Assembly: GCA_951799425.1 (NCBI GenBank) | Contig: OX637404.1 | Coordinates: forward strand, 21,431,545-21,495,544 | DNA: 64,000 nt | Direction of reading: 5' to 3' | From: Ilex aquifolium | Taxonomy: Eukaryota > Streptophyta > Magnoliopsida > Aquifoliales > Aquifoliaceae | Shown here: piece by piece, positions 34,787 to 46,204 of the stretch | How the letters are laid out: each line of letters opens with the position of its first letter | How positions within the stretch are numbered: the first letter of the stretch is position 1 | Made by a program: the position numbers and the translations under genes | Notes under the pieces: model-generated | The model's database searches: none | The model's input: the letters and a program-made list of their open reading frames with translations, nothing else | What the model was told of the DNA's origin: nothing

Positions 34787-35824
34787 GTCCAAATCACTCA
34801 CAAATAAATTACGTCTCAAAAAACAATTATATCAATTGCGGATGGAAGAAGGAACGATTTTATTTGATCATCTCAATGTTTTCAATAAAATTATTACTCA
34901 GCTAATTAATGTTGAGGTGACAGTTGGAGAAGAGGATAAGGCTATTGTTCTCTTGGGTTCTCTTCCACATTCTTATGATGCACTTGTGACTATACTTTTG
35001 GTTGGAAAAAAATACTCTCAGTGTTGATGAGGTGACAACTGTTCTTTTGGAGACTGAGGCATTCAAGAAGCTTGGAAATAGTTCTCAAGCAGAAGGACTG
35101 GTGGCCAAAAGTGAATTGAGTCAACAACGCAGAAGGAGCAACCGAAGGACCCTGAAAATAGAGGGAGGTCTCATTCCAAATCAAAAGGGAAGAATAGCAA
35201 AAAATACAAGTGCTACTTCTGCCACAAGGAGGGGCACTTGAAAAGGGACTGCAATCAACGAAAGCAAGATCTGGAGGGAAAAGGAAAATCTCCTAATTTT
35301 TATCAAGTGGGCATTGCACAAGATAGCTCGAACGAAAATGGTGATTTATTATCAGTCACCACATGTACGAATTATCTTGCTGACAAATGGATTTTGGATT
35401 ATGGGTGTTCTTATCACATGTGTCCTTATAGGGAATGGTTTGATACTTATAAAACTTATAATGGAGGAACAGTTCTAATGGGGAATGATTCAGTTTATAA
35501 GACCATTGGAATTGGGACCATCAAAATTAAAATGTTTGATGGTATGGTAAGAACTCTAGGTGATGTGCGACATGTCCTTGATCTTAAAAAGAATTTAATT
35601 TCCTTGGATACACTTGATTCTAATGGTTTCACCTTCACGGTTATGGGTGGGGTCCTAAAAATTGTAAGAGGGGCCATGGTTGTCATGAAGGGGAAATGAC
35701 AAGGAAATTTATATACATTGGTAGGGAGTACTGTTATAGGTGGAGTAGTTGTGACCACTCATTTGGATCTGGGTACTGATGACACTACTCTATGGTATTT
35801 ATGCCTTGGCCATATGAGTCATTT

Positions 35825-37863
35825 TGTAATGCTCATATATGTAATGACGTAAGAATGAACCACATAGATTGTAAGAGTAGAAATAAAAATTTGGGAGAGG
35901 TAATATGGGGTGTATTAGAAGTTAGGAAGTATTCCGGAGTTAAAGCGTATTTTAGAAAGAATTAGGGTAGGAAGGAATTTGACACTATCTTAGTATTTAG
36001 ACCATAACTTTCCACCACGATGTCCGATTGATCTAAAATTTTTACAGTAGATACTAGACTTCTAGGGCTACAAAAGTGTATTTACAAAAATTTTCTAAAT
36101 CGACTTCTAACTAGGCCAAAACTTTCCCGAAAGTTTAGGTAAAAACTAAATTCCTTTCGAACGCGAATGGATCCATTCGAACGATAGTTAGTCCCAGTGC
36201 TTTGGTGCCTGAAAGAAACTCTGATAGAAAATCAAACTTCTAGGAGCAAAAAAATTCGAATTCCAATGCTACGTTCGAACTCCCCGTAGATAGTTCGAAC
36301 GTCAAGCTTCTAGTTCAAATGTACTATCTCAATTTTGAATATCAAGTCTACGCTGATTAGACTATTTTATCATCGTATAAATACCTAAGGATGCCTTCCC
36401 TAGCTTTATTTCATCATTTCTTAACCCTAGAGAACCTTAGAGAGCAAGAGAGAAGAAGAGAAACACAAGATTGGAAGGGAATTCTCACGTTGGAACAGAT
36501 CAAACACGTTAGGTTTATGCACAAACTATGGAATCAAGGTAGGAATTTCTTTATCATTGAAACGTAGTTTTGAACAAAATATATGTTTGGGTTCAAGAAA
36601 TACTTGTTCTTGGTTCCCAAAACCCTAGTTTTGCTAGATACATGTTTGATTATGAAAAATACATGGATTCTTGATTTCTACATTTCTATTCTTGATTAAA
36701 TCATGTTTTATATCTAATACTTGTTCTTGTTCCAAGAAATTGTGATTATTGGCAAAACCCTAGAATTTGGATATTGAAATTGTAAAGGTTTTCTTGATAT
36801 GATCTCTTGCATATTTTAATTCTTTTATTACTGTAGTCTATTGAGAAATTTTCAATTATGATACTTGAATTGTTAATGAAAATTGCGATTGGTTAAGATT
36901 GTGGTTGTTGAGAAAATTGTAGTTTCATCTCTTGTATGGTTTGGGTGTGAGGGACTTGAATTCCTTTCGAGAGTTGCCGTAGAGTGTTAGAGGTAAGTCT
37001 ATCACAGTGGAGGTGAAATGGTTGCCTAACACTTGTAGTGGATTGTTGTTTGTAAGAGTAACCACTATTGTTCACTTAAGTTTGAGGCTGAGGGATGGTA
37101 TACTTTTTCTAGGAAGGATTCGTCAATGCCATGGGAGACGGTATAAGCCCTTCCTAAAGTGGTTTGTGATGTGGTCATGCGGGGAATGATTGAGATTGTG
37201 TGGTTGTGATGTGTAAAAAAGGTAGAATCTTTGTGTAGATTCTTGAGAAGCAACCAATATACATGAGAATGTGAGATAATGCTACTGAGTTATTTATTGA
37301 TTGTTTTAATTTATTGCAAGTTTATTCCTATCATTGATTTACTGTATTCTGTACACTTGAGATCATTATAACTGTCATGGTTTTACTCTAAAAAATATTA
37401 TATATGCAATTTTTCAAAAGAGACTTGCTTTCTTTATGTTGTTTTAAAACCTTGTTGGGATTTGAGAGAGATTTTTTTACGGGCTTTTGCTTACCCTCTA
37501 CAACACACTTACAGATTTTGATATAGAAGAGAATGTCAATGTGGATGAGCAGGTTGATTACAAACCGTTGGAGGATCAAGATGTTGACTCTATCTTAGAG
37601 GAATATAGTTGTTTTAATTTTGGTTTAGAATTTGAGAGATTTCTATGAAACAATGTTTCAGCTAGCTTTAACTATTCCGCTGCTACATACTATTTGGTTT
37701 TGGATTTGTAAGTTGAAGAAGTTACAATATAATATTGACTTTATTATTTATTCTTTGTCAGATGGATGAATGATTTATTATTTAATGGTTATTGTTAGTT
37801 GCTCTCATGATTGGATGGTTTCTAGATAGTAATGTCTTTCGAAGTGGATTTTGGGACGTTACA
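35825..37863 (+). mobile_element. Ty3/gypsy LTR at a copia junction
   Basis: Starts TGTAATGCTC and ends GGGACGTTACA, the TG...CA form usual for long gypsy LTRs. A TATA-like CGTATAAATACC lies at about 36375-36386, with a leader-like pyrimidine/GAGAGA stretch after it. Length about 2.04 kb, with no internal coding region. The flanking copia sequences are not contiguous parts of one gene, so this LTR lies at a recombination or deletion junction, and no clear 5-bp repeat is seen. Confidence 0.62.
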
Positions 37864-39400
37864 AGCACATTATATACTTGAAATTAAAATTTTTAGAGAT
37901 AGAAAGCAAAGAAAATTGAGTTTGTCTCAAAAATCTTATTTGAAAAATATTTTAAAGAAATTCAAAATGAATTCTTGTAAACCTATTGAATCATCCATTT
38001 ACAAAGGAGCAAAATTGTCTAAGAATATGGCTCCTAAAACTGAAGAAAAAATACAAGAAATGAAATCTAAACCTTGCACGGAAGTTGTTGGTAGTCTTAT
38101 GTGTGTTATGTTATGTACTAGAACGGATCTTAGCTATGTTGTTAGTTTGATTAGTCTTCTTTTTTTTTAAAAAAAAAATTTTTGGGGGGGAGGGGGGGAC
38201 TTGAACCCTTGACCTCAAGAAGGCAAAACCATCACAAGGTAAAGAGTACCATTGGACCAAAGGTCCGTTGGTTATATTGGTCGATATCAAAGTAATCCGG
38301 GTATACTACATTGGTTAGCTGTAAAATGTGTACTTAGATACATACAAGACACATTAGATTTTTCATTAACATATCAAGCTGATGATATGAATGTTAATGG
38401 TTATTGTGATGCTGATTTTGCTGGTGATATTGATGAAAAAAAATCCACCACAGGTTATATATTTGTTTTTGGTGGTGGTGCTATTTCATGGTCTAGTAAA
38501 AAGTAAGGTTGCGTAGTTAAAAGTACTATGAAAATTGAATATATTGCTTGTAGTATGACTGTTTCTGAGGTTGTATCATTGAAATGGTTTCTAACTGATT
38601 TAAAGCTTACCTAGGAAAATAATATGCATATTCGTATTTTTTTGTGATAATGAGGTTTCGATAAAAACCATTAAAAATGGAGAAATCGGGCCCAAATGTA
38701 AGCATATTGAGTTACGATATCACTAAATAAGTGATATAATACAAAAAGAGCAAGTTACTATTGATTATATTTGTACAAAAGATATAGTTGCAAACCCATG
38801 ACAAAACCTATTGGAACCGAAGAATTTAAACGAATGTCGTTGCTATGGGTTTAAATTATGAATGAACATCTCGGGCTTGTAGCCAAGTGAGAGATGTTTG
38901 AATATGTGGTTAAAATTCCTCAGTATTAATTAAGCCAAGGCTGGTGGTCAAATTTGGAATATATAAAATCCCAATCCGTTAGTAAAATATTACATTATTC
39001 ATGACATATATTATAGATGCATTTTTTGTGAAATTATTATGTATTAAATATTATTTTATAATGTGCATGCATAAATATGTATTGTATTGATATAATTGGA
39101 TGTTTGATTTGAATTTTTTTTAGTCAGAATGGGTGACTTGGCTTGAGGAACCCATCAAGTAGTTAAAGACTAGTCAATCTTATTTGGAGTATTTTTAGCT
39201 TTCTTTGACTGTAGAGAGTTAAGGAAATATTGGTGGAGTTGAGAAAATATTGATAGAGTTGAGGATATTATGGTGAGTGGTAACGACTAGTTGATATAAC
39301 CTCCACTATAAATAAGGTTCTCTGGATACAAAGAGAACACACCAGAAAACACCTAGTTGAGAGAAAATCCATTGAGGAGAAATCCCAACTTTAGTGCTTT
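37864..39400 (+). mobile_element. Ty1/copia fossil, 3' part (RT/RNase H and 3' LTR)
   Basis: C-terminal pol sequence of copia type (AHYILEIKIFRDRK, then VVGSLMCVMLCTRTDLSY, then GYCDADFAGDIDEKKSTTGY). A purine-rich tract AAGTGAGAGA (38885-38894) precedes an LTR start at 38895. A TATA-like CTATAAATAAGG lies at about 39307. The right end of this LTR was not found (probably 39400-39600). This LTR does not resemble the LTR at 33600-34340, so the two copia parts are probably different elements. Broken. Confidence 0.75.
38160..38272 (-). mobile_element. Short tRNA-derived SINE inside the copia fossil
   Basis: On the minus strand it starts near CGGACCTTTGGTCCAATGGT (A-box-like), has B-box-like GGGTTCAAGTCC, then a C-rich stretch and a short T/A tail. 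About 110 bp. The neighbouring copia sequence resumes directly after it. Confidence 0.55.
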
Positions 39401-40865
39401 CATATCAAAGAGAGTTTTTAACTCTCAAAGGCTAACTCTCCATTCATCAAAGTTATCAAATCTTATTCTGCAAATTCCTATAGGGCAAATAAATTCATAT
39501 TCATACCAATCCATCATACTCCTCAGGCCCACAATCACATTTCACAAAATAGGCCTCAAGTACACTTCGTACATGTGTCAATGAGTCCCAAATTATTTAG
39601 CCTCAAATACAGGTCAAATCAACAAAACTTACAGAATTTCATATCAACAGAAAATACCAAACAGGAATACATATTTAAGATAATCAAAAGGACCATTTTA
39701 TAGAGAGATTGAAAGACAAAAGTATATTGTATACTATCTCATGTCTTTGGTTTTATCTCGTATCTAGATCGTGCATTGTGTTAAAACGAGACCGAGAAAT
39801 AATTTAGAATAATTATAACAACTTTTGGAGTTAATAACAAAAAATAACAATTTTAAGTTTGATTCAAGGGAAAAACGGAAGCGGGTACACAAATATAGAC
39901 TTATTTGAGTAAAAGGGTACTAATAAAAACTTATTGGGCATAAGTGCATCTTGATGGGAAAAGACCAAAACCCCTAACTCTTGCAAAAACCGGATTTTTG
40001 AAACAATTACATCACAATTCGAATTGAATGCTCCAGTTATCACGAAACCCCCAAAATCCAGACAGATACACCCAAAAATTAGGTGGTTTTGTTCCACATT
40101 CTTCATATTTTCTTGGAAATATTATAGCATTGATTTTGAAAGAAGTTTCACAGTTCTTATCTTCCAAAGCCGAATTTGTTTTAGACGAGGAAAATAAAGG
40201 ATTTCGATAATGATTTGACTTTTTGCATAACTGGTTGTCGGAATCTGTGGCTCAGTATCCCTACGTCGGTGTCATTGTGAGATCTCAGACGATTAATGGT
40301 AAGCATATATATATATATATACTGAAAAACTTCAAAACAGAAAATACAAAGCCCTAATTTTTGTTTGAAATTATAATTTTTTTTTATTTTTTGTGATACG
40401 CCTTATTAGTGTATCTCTTTGGTGTATCACATTCGTGTATCAATTTTTCACATCAATTAGGGATTAATCTTACTGTTATAAAATTAGGAACTCTGGTTTG
40501 ACTGTCAGTTCAATATTTATCCAAATAAAGGCAATATTGCTTTAAAAGCATGGCTTTTCATCCACTGGGAACAATAAACAGGCCTCGAAAGGCTACTTGG
40601 TATTTGATAATTTCTCTCTCTCTCTCCCTCTCTCCTCAGATACAGGGACAGAAGGAATAAATGCTAAGTAAGTTATGGCTTCGAAGTGAGTTTCCCCAGA
40701 AGATGATTGGTAAAGGTAAATATTGATGCTGCTTTGGGGAGGGGGGAGGTCGGGCTCTACTATATTTTATGAAAATTTCAACGAGGGCAAGGTTTTAGAA
40801 AGTTAAAATTTTTCAAACTATAATTTTTCCACCTACCTCTGTTCTCATAGGTGAAGCCATTGCTC
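39400..40865. other. Non-genic stretch between retroelement and MITE
   Basis: Nothing recognised. A possible exon-intron boundary (GATTAATG|GTAAGC at about 40300, and CTCTCCTCAG near 40640) frames a TA microsatellite and a CT-rich tract, but the adjoining reading frames are short and match no family I know. Confidence 0.3.
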
Positions 40866-40868
40866 TAA

Positions 40869-41344
40869 GGGTTTGTTTGGATGAATTTTTTGGAAGGGTT
40901 TGGATTGGCTTCCCCAAATCCTTCCAAACTCAAACCCCTCTTTAGAAAGATGAGATTCAACATTGAATCCATTTTATACCCATGTTTGGTATGCCCACGG
41001 ATATATCACTATTATGATAATATATTTGTATATAAATGATTATTTTGCCCATTCATCAATATAATCCAAACTTATGTTTGTATACGTATGAGGTATAATT
41101 ATCTTTTTGTATCCTAAACCCGTTAACCCTCATTCGAACCCCTCCTCCCCCTCCCCCCGCGGGTTTGATGAAACCCATGATTTGGGATTTAAGGTCCACG
41201 CCAATAGTGGGCTGGGCTTGGTAACCCAGACTTCAAATTTTTGGGCAACCATGGGTTTTGTGTGTCATTTGGACTATTTTTCCCCAACCCATCTTCCAAA
41301 GTCCCCCCCCCCCCCCTCCCCAATCCCATATGCCAAATAGCCCC
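40869..41344. mobile_element. Tourist-like (PIF/Harbinger) MITE
   Basis: The 476-bp element has TIRs GGGTTTGTTTGG (left) and GGGGCTATTTGG (right, inverted). TAA target duplications lie at 40866-40868 and 41345-41347. The interior includes C-rich runs (C14 at 41303-41316) and no transposase. Confidence 0.7.
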
Positions 41345-41348
41345 TAAA

Positions 41349-43899
41349 TGTAAAACCCGGATAAATTAGAATTTTTATGAAAAATAGCAAAACAGTAATT
41401 TGCCACTTCGGTACAGGTTGAAAACCCGAATTTTTTTAGAACTCGGATGACGAAATAGACTCACCATTGGATTCGTCTTGCAAAATCTAATTACCCAGTC
41501 AATTTTCGTTAAATTCCGAGACAATGGAATTTTTTGCGTTTTACGGGGCGATCGGGTATCGAGTGACCTAAAAATAAGACATGAAATTAAATTTTAAAAA
41601 TTGAAAAATAATTTAAAGCTAGTTCAAATAAAAATATTTTGAACTTAAACCCGGACGAAATTTAATCGTTTCGGGATAAAATCGGACCTAGGAATGGAGG
41701 ACGTGTGACGCGATGAGGGCCAAGCATTCCAAGGGGTATAAATAGGGGAGAAAATCATCTCCCCATTTCAGCTGGGTTTTTACGTTGGAGAGGGAAAAAG
41801 AGAGTTTCAACTTCTCTTTACGATTTACGGCGTTTCTTTGATCGAATCGACTTCGGCCAAGAATTAAAGTTCTTCTACGTGACGAGGGCCACACTTACAT
41901 ACCAAAAAAGATGGATTTCACCGAAATTTCAAAGACAAGATTTTGGGAAATTAAGGGGTAGAGCTTGGATTGTGCTCTTGAAGGGTGCTACAACTTGTTT
42001 TAAGCTTCAAGATGTAGGGTTCTTTCCTAACTAGGTTTATTTCCAACCTAGGGTTGTTATATGGAATGGGTAGGGTGTTAAAGGTGTAATCTCTTATGAG
42101 ACATTTACCTATGATAGTTGAAATGTGGAAAGTGGGTATAGAAATGGGTAAAGTCAATTCTAGCTTGAATTGAGTATGTAGAAATTACTTGATGTGATTT
42201 TTTGAGAAATATGATATATGTGGGTGTTTGATAAAATGTCTTGAATGATTGAAGTATGTTGTTTTGATGAAATCGGAATAACATACTTGGATGATACTGT
42301 AAATTGTAATTATATGCTTATAATATAATTGATAATTGGAAATATTGAATGAGATGAAATGTTGTTCTCAATGTGCACATGACATATGGAACATGATGTT
42401 AAAATTGCAATTGAGATCTTAGTTGTATAATGATATGAAATGCAATTGTACATTTGCATTGCCTATACACGGAAAACATCACATTCGTTGGCATTGACAT
42501 TAGTGTGGATGTGTGTGCATGTTGTTGGATCAAGTATCATTCTTGGTGGATGATGCGTGGGCTCGGGATACTTGGACCGAGGTTCGACTGAGTCGCACGG
42601 TTTGCATGGAACATAGGGTCGGGGTTAGCAAAAAGGGCTAGATTGTCCCTCGGGTGCAAGACCCGGTGATTGGATACGCATTCCGTTGGTGTAGAGTCTA
42701 TAAAGTGTATCAGCGTATGCAGAGCCGTTGGTGAAAGTCCATTAATGCCGTGTCGGTAGGGTGCCTGTTGGTGTGAGTCCATAAATACCCACCCCAAGAA
42801 AGATCTGGGATTTATAATGGTCATTGGATGTGCAACTTCAATGGCGAGGGCTTGGAATGCCCGGATTCATACGCATGGCGCTGCATGTGTTGAGGGAGCC
42901 GGTAAATGCTCGGGTTGAGTTGCATGTGTGAGTATCATCTCATATCATGGCATGACATAGAGGATTTCATTGCTGAATTGCATATTCTTGAATTGAGTGA
43001 TTGTTGTTTTTGAATTGCATATGAACATTTCATATGCATCAAGGTTGGGGAGTAGCCTCTTTAGGAGATATCCTATTGAGCGTGGTTCACCCTTTATGGG
43101 GACAATATTTCAGGTGCGGGACAAGCGCCGGTGGACGGCTCTCAATCGGGCCCTCATTGTTGAAGAAAAGCTAAGATGTGTTTTTTTAATCCTATTTTTG
43201 TAAAACTAAGATGTAATCTAGTTTTTGGACATATGATGTCATGTAAAGGATTGTAATAGAACTCATATGAACTGTATTTTGTTTAATATAGATGTTATAT
43301 GAGTTTGGGTTGGTGTTGTAAAATATTGGAATAGATTGGAATTGAAAATTGATGAAAACGGGGGAAAACTGGTAAGACATACCGGTAGAACGATGAGCTC
43401 TTCTACCGGTAGAACTTTTCCAGTATGCGTTTCCTACCTGTAGAACGTCACATTTTTGCGGTAGAACATTTCCAGTGAGTTTTCCTATCGGTAGAACTTT
43501 GATAAACCTACTGATAGAACATTCCCAGTAGCCTTTTTCTACTGATAGAACTTGTACATCTTTTACCGATAGGTTTTGTTCAAATCTCAAATTTTGAAAT
43601 GCTTTTGCTAGGCCTTTGGGTCTTTGGTTCTTTTGTTCAAATGATATAAATGGGCCATAAATGAGAGTAAATTGATGTATATTGGATTTTGGATGGGTCA
43701 TGTGATTGAATGATATACAAGTTATGCGTTTGGGAGTGCCCGGTATAAGGGAGACTCTGCCCAAACTTTGTATTGTTGTGATCCCGATAAAGGGGATGTT
43801 GTTTCTTGGTGTCGCGTTATGTGGCATTCACTGGTATTTTCACGGGTTGATGGGTGATCAACGGGTTGACAAAAAATCTCCCGTTTTAGGGGCATCACA
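41349..43899 (+). mobile_element. Solo LTR, Ty3/gypsy, with 5-bp target duplication
   Basis: A complete 2551-bp LTR begins TGTAAAACCCGG and ends GGCATCACA, flanked by perfect CTAAA repeats (41344-41348 and 43900-43904). TATA-like GTATAAATAGG at 41739-41749. The middle carries GGTTCGACTGAGTCG-type sequence and short repeats with GGTAGAAC (43385-43570). The long LTR and its style fit a Tekay/Del-type chromovirus, which is inference. No internal region remains, so one LTR was left by recombination. Confidence 0.85.
43385..43575. repeat. ACCGGTAGAAC short tandem-like motif
   Basis: Variants of TACCGGTAGAAC(T/G) recur at roughly 25-40-bp spacing (about seven copies) inside the solo LTR U5 side. 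Confidence 0.6.
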
Positions 43900-44153
43900 C
43901 TAAAGGCTTCTGCCGGAAATCGTTACCATATCTTGTGTTTCCAGTGTAAGTTCAAGTCAATGCCCCACCCACCCCACCCACACCCACATAAACGTGAGAA
44001 TAAATAACAGTAATAAAAAAATCATAAATATATAAAAATCAGAATAGAGAAAAAAAATAAACATCTAACGGACAAGTCAAGTGCCTAAATTAAAAGCTAA
44101 TTTTCTTTCCAAGCGAGGCTTGAACCATTACAAGCTCAGCTTAGTGGCTGATG

Positions 44154-44965
44154 GTGCTCGAAATCTTCTTACCCGATTACAGAACAACAAAGAGATGAGG
44201 CCTAGAGGGGCTTGGTGTGTGCTGGTGGGTGAGAGTGTGTGGCGTGTAAAAGGGATGATGAGGCAGATATATGAGTGGTTCACCTCAGTCGAAGGATTGA
44301 GGTTACATCCACTGTAAAGGAGACTCTTGCTCATTGGGGGCTATATTTCTTGGGGAAGAAGATGGTAGTTACAGAAGGTTTGGCTAGGAGCCTTTTACAA
44401 GGTATTTTCTAGGTTGCCTCTCTCTGTCTTATCTTTTTTTTTTTTGCTGCCCTTACACAGTAATATCGTTGGCTATTTATACATCTTGCTACTAGGGTTT
44501 CCATGGTGTTTCCTTTTCTGACTGATTCGATGGTCCCCTCATCATTAGTCCTGTGGCTGAACCCAGCACCCTGATATTTTCTGCTTCCACTATGCCTGGA
44601 ACGAAATACACGAGGTATCTCCATTATCTGTGAATATTCGTTCGTTAGAGCTGTTAGGTATTGTCCCCTTGTTCCCCACCCACGTGGCGTGACAAGGGCT
44701 CCTTGGGTCTATTAGTTGTCGAGCTCCATTATCCCGAGCAGATCCACTTCGCCAAGTTCCACATCCCGAGCAGACCCTTTCTGCCACATTTGTATATGCC
44801 GAGCTGACATCTATCCTGGGCTAAATGACTTTGAGCTCTCAAGGGGCCAGGCTTGTAGCCCAAGTTGTCATGGAGAGCACCACCTCCTAGGGGACTTGGG
44901 TCGTCTTAGTTGGGCCTTCAAGGGATTTTGGGCTTAGAAAGGCCTCAGACATAAATTCATCATCA
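44154..44965. mobile_element. 812-bp insertion with 13-bp flanking repeat, class uncertain
   Basis: Absent from the paralogous left segment. It is flanked by TTAGTGGCTGATG (44141-44153) and TTAGTGGCTAATG (44966-44978), 12/13 identical. On the minus strand a TATA-like GTATAAATAGCC lies at about 44471-44482, and CCGAGC-rich sequence recalls an LTR. The long flank repeat does not fit the 5 bp of LTR elements, and no TIR is evident. Confidence 0.5.
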
Positions 44966-45117
44966 TTAGTGGCTAATGAGCTTCAGAAATGGATTGGTTT
45001 TTCTTGAAAGAGATCTTTCAAATGTAATTACTTTCTCGGGTTCTCAAATGGTTCAAAGGCAGAATGTTTGCATCTGATATGATCAACTCTTCCACTGTCT
45101 TTCACCACATACCATTT

Positions 45118-45505
45118 TGTTAGAGCATGTGTGGCTAATATTTGTAGTGTGCACAATGGCAAGGAGGCAGATGCCAAAGCGCAGCGTAGCGAAGTGGAGC
45201 GGAGCCCGTGACGGCATTTGCCTTGCGGGATTGATATATCGAGAGGATGCTGATTAGTTGGGGGTGCGGGGGCAACGCCCCCACAGTACGGTACAGGGGT
45301 ATTTTGTAAATACGTCCGTACTAGGGTTATATATAAATACTTAAGATGTAACCGTACTTATTTTTGGATAATAAGAAAGAACGGCCGCTCGCTCCTGTGG
45401 ATGTAGGCACATTGCCGAACCACGTAAATCTCTGTGTTATTTCTCTTGTTTTCTTAGTTGATTGTTTTCTTGATTCTTTACTATAATTGCTGCACAATCA
45501 CAACA
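45118..45505 (+). mobile_element. Solo LTR, Ty1/copia, with 5-bp target duplication
   Basis: 388 bp, TGTTAGAGCATG...CACAACA, flanked by perfect CATTT repeats (45113-45117 and 45506-45510). TATA-like TTATATATAAATAC at about 45330-45343. The U5 phrase GCCGAACCACGTAAA is shared in form with the LTR ending at 34340. The left paralogous segment lacks it. Confidence 0.88.
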
Positions 45506-46204
45506 CATTTCAAACATAGAAAGCGTTTTTCGAAACTACTATTTTATGGATTCTCAGATGGTATAAGTTTCTATTTCATCTCTCTTCTTTCGTATTGATT
45601 GTATGATCTCCCTTTGGTATAAAAATTGATCTCAGATTGAGAGGCAAAAAGGAAAAAAAAAAAAAAAAACTTTTACCATCATCACACCAGTTTTCAAAAT
45701 TTTTCTACACATTAATCTATATTGGCTTTCTTTACCTACAAAAACAGACAAAAAGGAAATGACAAAAGATTTGCATGGAATTGCAGTTGGAATCAGACAT
45801 ATCCTAACACTGCCACTCACATGATCAAATAGCAGCCTCCCCAGTGAAATGTTGGATGTATAGTTTGTTATATCTTTGAAGAAAACATGACATGATGAAC
45901 AAAATAGAGCAACCGTGACTACGATGAGTCATTAGATGCAAGTTATCCGAGTAGACATGCAACATTATGGTTGATATAAGGCAGAAACTAACATGATTTG
46001 ATCCATATCAGGTACAAATGATCTAACAGAAGCCTTACCATAGGTTTAAGTGGTTCATTGTACAGTTAAGTTCTACAAATAAAAGGGAAACATGATAAAA
46101 ATAGTTTAACCTTGCACATCATGAGGTTATTACATGCATGTATTACCTCAAGTAGTTCTCCGACATCAGGTCATATTACAAGCTTAAAGGAGAGTAATAG
46201 CTGA

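Larger units (their letters stand above)
33600..35824 (+). mobile_element. Ty1/copia fossil, 5' part (LTR, PBS, gag, protease)
   Basis: Broken element. The LTR's right part ends CTCAACA at 34340 and has a TATA-like CTATAAATAGG at about 33961-33971; the LTR start was not resolved. A primer-binding site follows. Gag-type sequence (DFFDGKVNFSLWKSTM, QQGLVKALDG) runs from about 34440, then a CCHC knuckle (CYFCHKEGHLKRDC) near 35210-35250, then a protease-to-integrase region near 35390-35820 (WILDYGCSYHMC, LGDVRHVLDLKKNLISL). Tork/Tnt1-like. Several breaks. It ends at a gypsy LTR. Confidence 0.82.

Noticed and set aside
38160-38272. Functional tRNA gene
   Set aside because: A- and B-box-like sequences are present, but no cloverleaf with acceptor pairing could be drawn and it has a SINE-like tail.
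40200-40700. Possible spliced gene with a donor near 40300 and acceptor near 40640
   Set aside because: The adjoining frames are very short and match nothing. Splice-like motifs occur by chance in CT- and TA-rich DNA.
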